The notes under the pieces: model-generated | Told to the model about the DNA's origin: nothing | Databases searched by the model: none | What the model saw: the letters and a program-made list of their open reading frames with translations, nothing else | NCBI GenBank assembly: GCA_002314445.1 | Contig: DCFX01000047.1 | Coordinates: 1-10,895 of the forward strand | Direction: 5' to 3' | DNA length: 10,895 bases | DNA from: Treponema sp. UBA1793 | GTDB taxonomy: Bacteria; Spirochaetota; Spirochaetia; Treponematales; Treponemataceae | Translations under genes and position numbers: made by a program | Shown here: one piece after another, positions 4,739 through 10,895 of the stretch | Position numbering within the stretch: position 1 is the first letter of the stretch | How the letters are laid out: every line of letters starts with the position of its first letter

Positions 4739-6145
4739 TTACATACATTTCGCCTTGTATTTCCTGTATGATTCAGGGTAATCGTATTGCAATGTCAACC
4801 AAAAGTAAACAGAAAGTTGTATAAGATATTTTTTCAATTCACACATCGCTTTTACAGGTTTTACCAATTCTTTATTATTGCTGTATCCAACAGAAAAACA
4901 TTCTCCACCGCAGGCATACCGTGCCCAACATTTTTCACAGTAACTGATCTTATCGGCATAATAACTTTGGAATCTTTTTTTTGCCTCAAAATTTATACCA
5001 TCATATATATTTCCGAGTATCTGCGAAGTACTATTTACAAATGCCGGACATATCAGTATATTCCCTGACGAATCTACAGCAATTGAGCTTAATCCGGAAG
5101 AACAGCGGTAAAACAAACGACTATGCCGTATAACAATTTTTAAAAATCTAACAAAATAGTCTTCCCCACTCAGTAATACAGAAACAAGTCTTTCGTCATC
5201 ATGTACTATATGTTCAATTAACCAAAGGCAAAATTTATTATAAGATTGTTTAAGCACATCAATATTATCCATTGTAATTGCACCATTCTCATCAGGAAGA
5301 AGTCGTACCGGTTTCATACCGATAGCTTCCGGTCCTAATTTATATAATGTTTCAAAAATATTAATTAAATTATAATTATTTCCTGAATACGTAGCCGCCA
5401 GTCCAAAATACTGTTTATTCTCCATATCAACAATATTTTTAATAACAAGATCATAGTTCAGCCCCTTGCGTGCACGGCAGCTTTCTTCTCTGTCTCCATC
5501 AAGACTGACTCCGTATAAAATCATATTTTTCTTCAAGATGCTGCTCACCTCCGGAGTAAGCAGCATTCCGTTCGATGCAAACTGGGAAAAAATATTAATA
5601 TGCTTTTTTTGCTTTATCAGCAGCACATATTCATTAACTTTCAGAATAAAATCCAGTCGCAATAAAGGTTCTCCCGCACCGGTAAAATCCACGATAATGC
5701 GACCGCCTGGAGCTGCAAATTTCATAATGAAAAAATCTATTGCAGTCTTTGCAGTTTCGACTGACATATCTGATTCCGTCGTCTTTGAAGTGCAAAAACA
5801 ATAGGAACATTTCAGATTACATCTCAGCGTGGGAATTAATTTCAAATAAAAATCTCCAAACTGAATATTTGTCGATTCAAATTTATGATACGGTGCAATA
5901 ATGCCGGCACTCCGGAATTCCCCTATTTTTTTCAACGTCAATTCTATTTCATTTTTTCTATATTTTTCTACAACAAAATTTGAACAATATCCTGTTTTTA
6001 AGTACATGCAGTCAATTAATATATCCCGCGCGCAATCTGTCAGGGGAAGATATGAAAGTGTAGAAGCACTATAGAGAAATGCATTGCCCATAATCGTAAA
6101 AACTGCACAATCAAAAGGTTCCAAAGTTGTACACAGGCTGTTCAT
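4739..6145 (-). CDS. Radical SAM/SPASM peptide maturase
   Basis: This 468-residue iron-sulfur enzyme is predicted to modify a ribosomally made peptide. Residues 10-83 look like the winged-helix leader-binding (PqqD/RRE-like) region found before the radical SAM domain in such enzymes. The SAM cluster motif C109-NLK-C113-SY-C116 is intact, followed by GAGEP at 156-160. The SPASM region matches its consensus closely: C348-x12-G361-x4-C366, then C403-x2-C406-x5-C412-x3-C416-x18-C435, enough ligands for two auxiliary clusters. This architecture is shared by sactipeptide, ranthipeptide, PqqE-like and related maturases; the exact bond made cannot be told. The ATG at 6145 overlaps the stop of the TolC-type gene as ATGA, with GAGGA about ten bases upstream. 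It is the last gene of the export operon, so its product most likely acts on the cargo of that exporter. Confidence 0.88.
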   Translation of the reverse strand: MNSLCTTLEPFDCAVFTIMGNAFLYSASTLSYLPLTDCARDILIDCMYLKTGYCSNFVVEKYRKNEIELTLKKIGEFRSAGIIAPYHKFESTNIQFGDFYLKLIPTLRCNLKCSYCFCTSKTTESDMSVETAKTAIDFFIMKFAAPGGRIIVDFTGAGEPLLRLDFILKVNEYVLLIKQKKHINIFSQFASNGMLLTPEVSSILKKNMILYGVSLDGDREESCRARKGLNYDLVIKNIVDMENKQYFGLAATYSGNNYNLINIFETLYKLGPEAIGMKPVRLLPDENGAITMDNIDVLKQSYNKFCLWLIEHIVHDDERLVSVLLSGEDYFVRFLKIVIRHSRLFYRCSSGLSSIAVDSSGNILICPAFVNSTSQILGNIYDGINFEAKKRFQSYYADKISYCEKCWARYACGGECFSVGYSNNKELVKPVKAMCELKKYLIQLSVYFWLTLQYDYPESYRKYKAKCM

Positions 6146-7536
6146 TTTATCTGATTCCTCATCCAACAGTAATACCACAAGGCATCTTCCGCATTCTCTT
6201 CAATACACTTAGCAGTGAAATGCTGCGACTCTGCCTGCAAAACATCCATTCTTGTACAAGTCCCCTGCACAAGCCGTTTTTTTGCATCATTATAAAATGT
6301 TAATCTGTCAACTTCCATGTGACCAGCTTTTTCAATCTGCAATTTGCATACGCTTATCATTTTATCATAATATGCACACGATTTTTCATTCTCCTCGCAT
6401 TCCTCTTGCAGCGCAAGCTCATACACCCGGCGGTTCAGTCTGTACTTTTCATCAAGTAATTTCTTCTTACTTGAAACCGAAGGTGAAAAATTAACAGACG
6501 CCGTTACAGACCACTCAAGTACACCTTTTTCTTTCAGTGCATCAATAAAATCATCGATTGAAACAGTTTCAGCTGTATCCGTAAAACTCCCTCCGAGGCT
6601 TACGGACGGTGCATTTGACTGCTTATCCAAGGCATGCTGTGCTTCAAGCTGTAAAATTTGTGCTTCTGTCATTTTTTCCTGCGGATCATAATCAAACAAA
6701 GATACATTGCAGGATGGCAGTTCTGAAAAATAATCTATACCCGAATTGTCTCCGCAGTATATACAAATATATTTTAATGCAGTCTCTCTTGAATCATAAT
6801 ACCCGTTAAGGTCATCAACATATTCCCACCTGCTGTTTTCCTGTTCCCATACCTTTGAAATTTCAATATTTCCCTGTTCATATGATTTTGTAAGAGAATC
6901 AATCAGCGTATCATATACACCAATTGTCTTCTCTGTCATGCGTATAAGACGTTCATACTTTCTCAACTGGATGTAATACATCGTTACTGCCATAATAATA
7001 GATTTTATCGTTTGATTATAATTTTGTTCCTTCTGCTCAAGCAAATACGCAAGCTGTGCTCTGTACGGATCTTTTGTGTATCCCTGTATCCAATACGGAC
7101 AGAGTCCCTGTGATAACGTAAAAGAAAGAAAAGGTTTCTGACAGTATCCGGTATTTTCAGGAATGCCATCTTCGAAAATATTGAGCAGAGATCTGTTTAG
7201 CTCATATCCCATTTTTGTAGATAATGATAAACTGCCAGGTAATGTTTTTGACCATACAATTCCGCCATCCGCATATGACGGATACCATAATATAGATCCG
7301 TACGTATCGTTAAATGATGAAGAAAAAGAAGTTGACATTGTCGATGCATATTCATCATTTGTATGCTGCAAAGATGACTCTGATTCCCGCATATAAATGT
7401 CTGCGGTCTGAATATCCGTACTGCACAACCGGCTTTTTTTCCAGAGATCTTCAAGTACCGTTTCTGAATATATGCCAGACATGTTCTTTATTAAAAGGAA
7501 AACGCTGTATGTAATAATCTTATATACTTTTTTCAT
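6142..7536 (-). CDS. TolC-type outer membrane channel protein
   Basis: This 464-residue outer-membrane efflux family protein is the predicted exit duct of a tripartite exporter. Residues 1-24 are a signal peptide (lysines, then a hydrophobic stretch ending near IYS). Two long alpha-helical repeats follow the TolC plan. The first runs from about 165 to 255, with TMYYIQLRKYERLIRMTEKT and SYEQGNIEIS. The second, near the C-terminus, includes KKRLVQGTCTRMDVLQAESQ, the usual glycine-turn and coiled-coil pattern. Beta-rich stretches (SLSLSTKMGYEL, SVSLGGSF, WSVTASVNFSP) fit the barrel strands. It has about 12 cysteines, many for an exported outer-membrane protein. GGAG five bases upstream supports the ATG; the gap from the adaptor gene is 18 bases. 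Overall similarity to E. coli TolC appears low, so the assignment rests on architecture and context. Confidence 0.78.
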   Translation of the reverse strand: MKKVYKIITYSVFLLIKNMSGIYSETVLEDLWKKSRLCSTDIQTADIYMRESESSLQHTNDEYASTMSTSFSSSFNDTYGSILWYPSYADGGIVWSKTLPGSLSLSTKMGYELNRSLLNIFEDGIPENTGYCQKPFLSFTLSQGLCPYWIQGYTKDPYRAQLAYLLEQKEQNYNQTIKSIIMAVTMYYIQLRKYERLIRMTEKTIGVYDTLIDSLTKSYEQGNIEISKVWEQENSRWEYVDDLNGYYDSRETALKYICIYCGDNSGIDYFSELPSCNVSLFDYDPQEKMTEAQILQLEAQHALDKQSNAPSVSLGGSFTDTAETVSIDDFIDALKEKGVLEWSVTASVNFSPSVSSKKKLLDEKYRLNRRVYELALQEECEENEKSCAYYDKMISVCKLQIEKAGHMEVDRLTFYNDAKKRLVQGTCTRMDVLQAESQHFTAKCIEENAEDALWYYCWMRNQIK

Positions 7537-7554
7537 AATTACTCCATTATTTAT

Positions 7555-8709
7555 TCAATACAGAAAATCCATCTTTTTCAAAAGAAAATAAATAATTGTA
7601 TTAGTCGTGAGAACGATACGCGCATCTGTCTGAAGTCCGGCCCTAATCGGGAATGAATCTCCATGTCTGTTTGTAAATTCTACCCGGTCAATATCCGCAT
7701 AGACACAATAATATAATGAATTCGAATTATCCATCCGTATATCAGGATCAATCGCGGTAATCCGTCCTTTTGCACCCTGATATTCAAAAAAAGGAAATGC
7801 TGTCAGACGATATTTTACTTCCAAATTTGTTTTTATTTTCCCTATATCTTTCGGCGAAATCTGCATTTCTACCCGAAAACTTTTTAAATCATTAGGTATT
7901 ATATTCAAAACTGCTTTTTCAGACTCTACATAATCTCCTGCATTTAATGAAGAGACTTCCTGTACATAGCCGCTAACAGGAGCACAAATAGAAAGATAGC
8001 AAAACTGACCGTCCAGTTTTGCTATCTCCTGAATGTTCTTTTTATATGAAAGCTCAAGATCTTTCTTTTCAGCATACAGTTTTGCAATAAACTCTGCTTT
8101 GAAACTATTAAAATCAGCTTGTGTAAGTCGATATTCGATTTCCTTTGTTTTTATATCTTTTTTATTTTTCAACGAAACAGGCTGTTCAAGCGCTTCTCTA
8201 TAAAGCAACAAAGCTTCTTCTTTTTTTACCGAAAGTTCTTTCAACTGCTGGAGATAATATTCGAATCGTGTATATGATGCTGCATTGTCTTTATCTACGG
8301 AGTTCTTATTTTTATTATAGCTACCGATAAGCTGCGTTACACCATTTAGTCGTGTTTCCATATCCGTTTTTTCGGAAGCAAGATTTTCACGCTGTGCTTC
8401 ATATATTGTAGGATCAATTCTGTAAAGGACATCACCTTTAGACACCTTTACACCAGGCTTATAATCAAGTTCTGTTATTTTTCCTGAAATAACATTTTTT
8501 ACAGTCGACGTATTTTCTTTTGTTTTGACTATTCCGCTTACTTTTACCACATCATCTATTTTTCCGAACAGCACAATGAAAACAGCAATAAAAACCAGTA
8601 CACAAACCGTATAAAACAAAACAGACACTTCACGTGGAACTTTTAGAAGAAAAAATTCACGGGAATAAATCATACTATTCTGATGCTGCAATACCATTAT
8701 TTTTTTCAT
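7555..8709 (-). CDS. HlyD-family periplasmic adaptor (membrane fusion protein)
   Basis: This is the adaptor that would link the inner-membrane ABC exporter to the TolC-type channel. With the start at 8709 it has 384 residues. A short cytoplasmic N-terminus is followed by one membrane helix (about 28-50, LFYTVCVLVFIAVFIVLF). Then come a first lipoyl half with VKNVISGKITELDYKPGVKV, a long lysine/glutamate-rich coiled coil of roughly 130 residues, the second lipoyl half with ICAPVSGYVQEVSSLNAGDY, and a beta-barrel region with RVEMQISPKDIGKI. The start is uncertain: 8709 has GGAG eight bases upstream but overlaps the ABC gene by 35 bases, while an ATG at 8673 lies one base after the ABC stop and lacks a ribosome site. 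Its place between the ABC and TolC genes matches type I-like peptide secretion operons. Confidence 0.88.
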   Translation of the reverse strand: MKKIMVLQHQNSMIYSREFFLLKVPREVSVLFYTVCVLVFIAVFIVLFGKIDDVVKVSGIVKTKENTSTVKNVISGKITELDYKPGVKVSKGDVLYRIDPTIYEAQRENLASEKTDMETRLNGVTQLIGSYNKNKNSVDKDNAASYTRFEYYLQQLKELSVKKEEALLLYREALEQPVSLKNKKDIKTKEIEYRLTQADFNSFKAEFIAKLYAEKKDLELSYKKNIQEIAKLDGQFCYLSICAPVSGYVQEVSSLNAGDYVESEKAVLNIIPNDLKSFRVEMQISPKDIGKIKTNLEVKYRLTAFPFFEYQGAKGRITAIDPDIRMDNSNSLYYCVYADIDRVEFTNRHGDSFPIRAGLQTDARIVLTTNTIIYFLLKKMDFLY

Positions 8710-10840
8710 ACTGAGCACTCCATAATGTATAATATTTACCTTTTTTCTCGAGCAATTCATTGTGTGAACCTTGTTCCAATAATTTACCTTTATCAAAAAC
8801 AAAAATTATGTCACAATCTCTGATTGTAGACAGCCTGTGCGCAACCATAATTACTGTACGACCATGTACTTTGCTAAAAATGGTGTTCATAATTGCACTT
8901 TCTGAAATACTGTCAAGGCTTGCAGTCGCCTCATCCAAAATCATAAACTGGGGGTTACGCATAAGAATACGGGCAAGTGCAATCCTCTGCCGTTCACCGC
9001 CGGAAAGAGTTGTCCCCTGTTCGCCTACAATGGTATTGAATTTGTCAGGAAGGCTATCAATAAACTCAAAAGCCTGTGCAGCTCTGGCAGCAGCGGCAAT
9101 CATCCGGTTATCAGAAACAGATGTCCCCCATGCAATGTTCTCACTAATGGTACCGCTGAATAAAAGACTCTCCTGAGGGACATAGCCTATTTTTTCACGA
9201 TAAGATTCTGTTTGATAATCATTTATGTCAGTTCCATTAATAAGTATTCTTCCTTCTTCGCAAGCATAAAATTTCATAAGCAGTTTAAGAAGAGTTGTTT
9301 TCCCCGAACCTGACATCCCGACAAATGCAACTTTTTTCCCTGCAGGAATAGTAACCGAAACACCTGCAACCGCTTTTCCCCTGGTACCATACGAAAAAGA
9401 AACATTTCGGAATTCTATATTGCCGGAAAGATTTACAGCTTCTTCTTTCTCTTCATCCCCTGATTCTTCAGGAGTATCAATAATATCCGAAAGTCGCTCA
9501 GCAGAAACAAACACTTCCTGCCAGTACGGCTGCATAGTAAGCAGTCTGCTTAATGGTCCAAGGAAAAAGCCGGACAACGTGATAAAAGAAATAAGCTGTC
9601 CGAGTGTTATAGAGCCGCCAAAAATCAGATAACTTCCGTACCAGTACAAAGCAAGTGTTCCGCACCCAGAAATAAAGGTCTGCAAGGCATTCTGACCATT
9701 TCCAAGTTTTCCAAGAGAGAGTGCCTTTTCAGCTGTCTCAACAATACGTATTTCCGCACGACTGAATGCACGTTCCTCTGTTGCCAGTCCTTTTATAGTT
9801 GCTATCCCATTTATACTTTCATACATTGATGCATTCTTTTCCGCTTCCAACACAGCCCGTTGCCTTATTAACCGCTTGAATGGTCCTGTATATAACCATA
9901 CAACGATAGATGATATAATAATCGGAATAATCGCAACAGGAAGTAAAGATGATCCCATCTTGCATAAAAAAAATGCCCCTATTACAATCATAAAAGAATC
10001 TATTGCAATAGAAAGAGTTGTAGATGAAACCGCATTCCGGATTGTTTCCGTATCGCTGAGGCGGGAAAGTATTTCACCTGTTTTCCTTGACGTAAAAAAG
10101 GACAACGGAAGATGCAGCAAATGACAGAAAAAATCACACAGCAGCGTAACATCAACTTTTTCTCCTAAATACAGGATAATCTGATTCCGGCAGAATGTAA
10201 TGACTGTCTGAAAAATAAGAACAAGCAGATAGCAGAGTGAACACAAATTAAGTGTCGACTTTATCTGAGAATATAAAACCTCGTCTATAAGAAAACGAAA
10301 ATAAAAAGAAATAAATACCCCGAACAATGAAAGCAGTACGCTTGCTACAAGTACCTGTATTACAAGTTTTTTGTGAGGTTTCAATAATATCAGGAACCGA
10401 AACAGCAGACTTTCATCATCAGATCCTTTTTCAAAAGATGAATCAGGATGTACTATAAAAAATACTCCCGACCAGTCCGATAAAAAATCTGCCTTTGCAA
10501 ATTTGCATAAGCCAATCGCCGGATCACTGACATATATAAAATTTTTCTTTATCTTATACACAACAACATAATGTTCAGCTTTTCTATGCAGATGAAAAAT
10601 TGCAGGCAGAGGAATATCCACGATACGATTCTTATCAGTAGCCATAAGACCTTTGCAGCACAGTCCGTATTTCTCTGCTCCCTTTACAATACCATATCCA
10701 GAAGTTCCTGCGGTATCAGTTCCCGATGCTGTTCTTATTTTTCGCAGTGCAACTCTTTTTCCGTAATACTGGAGAAGTATTGACAAACATGCGGCGCCGC
10801 AGTCTGTCTCATCATGTTGTAATACCTGCTTTATTTTCAT
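8675..10840 (-). CDS. C39 peptidase-containing ABC exporter (PCAT-type)
   Basis: This 721-residue fused protease and exporter sits in the inner membrane. The N-terminal C39 domain (1-135) has oxyanion Gln8, catalytic Cys14 in ETDCGAACLS, His90 in EHYVVVYK and Asp106 in VSDPA, so it should be an active processor of double-glycine leaders. The transmembrane domain runs from about 155 to 440. The nucleotide-binding domain has Walker A GMSGSGKTT at 508-516, Q-loop Gln556, signature LSGGE at 612-616, Walker B FMILDEATA with Glu637, and the switch His668 in AHRLST. It works as a homodimer. The length is normal for bacteriocin or peptide exporters such as LagD/PCAT1 types. The ATG at 10840 overlaps the stop of an upstream gene (ATGA) and lacks a strong ribosome site, so coupled translation is likely. 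The cargo is inferred to be a GG-leader peptide modified by the radical SAM enzyme. Confidence 0.93.
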   Translation of the reverse strand: MKIKQVLQHDETDCGAACLSILLQYYGKRVALRKIRTASGTDTAGTSGYGIVKGAEKYGLCCKGLMATDKNRIVDIPLPAIFHLHRKAEHYVVVYKIKKNFIYVSDPAIGLCKFAKADFLSDWSGVFFIVHPDSSFEKGSDDESLLFRFLILLKPHKKLVIQVLVASVLLSLFGVFISFYFRFLIDEVLYSQIKSTLNLCSLCYLLVLIFQTVITFCRNQIILYLGEKVDVTLLCDFFCHLLHLPLSFFTSRKTGEILSRLSDTETIRNAVSSTTLSIAIDSFMIVIGAFFLCKMGSSLLPVAIIPIIISSIVVWLYTGPFKRLIRQRAVLEAEKNASMYESINGIATIKGLATEERAFSRAEIRIVETAEKALSLGKLGNGQNALQTFISGCGTLALYWYGSYLIFGGSITLGQLISFITLSGFFLGPLSRLLTMQPYWQEVFVSAERLSDIIDTPEESGDEEKEEAVNLSGNIEFRNVSFSYGTRGKAVAGVSVTIPAGKKVAFVGMSGSGKTTLLKLLMKFYACEEGRILINGTDINDYQTESYREKIGYVPQESLLFSGTISENIAWGTSVSDNRMIAAAARAAQAFEFIDSLPDKFNTIVGEQGTTLSGGERQRIALARILMRNPQFMILDEATASLDSISESAIMNTIFSKVHGRTVIMVAHRLSTIRDCDIIFVFDKGKLLEQGSHNELLEKKGKYYTLWSAQYEKNNGIAASE

Positions 10841-10895
10841 TTTAAAGTTTCACTTCTATATTTTGTTTTCATTGTTGTTTTTTCAGTAATCAATA
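10837..10895 (-). CDS. C-terminal tail of an unidentified upstream gene (5' partial)
   Basis: The minus strand is open from the right edge and reads LITEKTTMKTKYRSETLK before TGA at 10839-10837. That TGA overlaps the ATG of the C39 ABC gene as ATGA, the same arrangement as between the TolC and radical SAM genes. Only 18 residues are visible and they are hydrophilic and lysine-rich, with no cysteine or glycine pair, so nothing can be said about function. It could be another operon protein or the end of a precursor peptide. An internal ATG would give an 11-residue frame, which is too short to believe. Confidence 0.45.
   Translation of the reverse strand, partial: LITEKTTMKTKYRSETLK

Noticed and set aside
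8710..8802. Upstream extension of the HlyD adaptor frame, giving up to 31 extra residues inside the end of the ABC gene.
   Set aside because: The extension lies wholly inside the ABC gene and adds nothing typical of adaptors; the GGAG site points to 8709.

Overview
The window reads as chromosome of a host-associated spirochaete, most likely Treponema or a close relative. The main clue is a protein at 3493-4374 with flagellin-type segments close to my memory of treponemal FlaB (SANGIY..EDR..IQ and GAYQNRL). A TolC-type outer-membrane channel implies a double-membrane cell. A B12-dependent methionine synthase activation protein and a radical SAM enzyme suit an anaerobe. The genus is inference; no rRNA or marker gene is present.

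Layout. (1) 1-1714, plus strand: the 3' end of a type I restriction subunit gene (hsdR), overlapping by one base a YgjP-type zinc metallopeptidase gene. (2) 1758-3384: a methionine synthase activation-domain gene and a small cupin gene on the minus strand, the cupin divergent from a plus-strand HxlR regulator. The 170 bases between cupin and HxlR hold near-mirror-image extended -10 promoters and a perfect 7+7 inverted repeat. (3) 3493-4374: a membrane-anchored flagellin-like protein with flagellin-type segments in unusual order. (4) 4375-4738: no intact gene. Just behind the flagellin-like gene lies a long imperfect hairpin ending in GTTAAGC, which resembles an integron attC site, followed by a possible decayed integrase N-terminus. 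(5) 4739-10895, minus strand: a compact operon transcribed right to left. It runs from the tail of an unidentified gene entering from the right edge, through a C39-peptidase ABC transporter, a HlyD-type adaptor and a TolC-type channel, to a radical SAM/SPASM peptide maturase.

Region 5 is the most notable system. The maturase would modify a ribosomally made peptide. The C39 domain, with all catalytic residues, would cut a double-glycine leader while the ABC protein exports the peptide, and HlyD plus TolC would carry it through periplasm and outer membrane. Two junctions are ATGA overlaps, one pair overlaps by about 35 bases, and the remaining gap is 18 bases, so the genes look co-expressed. 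No precursor peptide is visible here; it should lie beyond 10895 or elsewhere. The operon looks AT-richer than the restriction/methionine part: hand counts of 60-base samples gave 30 G+C at 1921-1980 and 13 at 5341-5400. That is compatible with horizontal acquisition but does not prove it.
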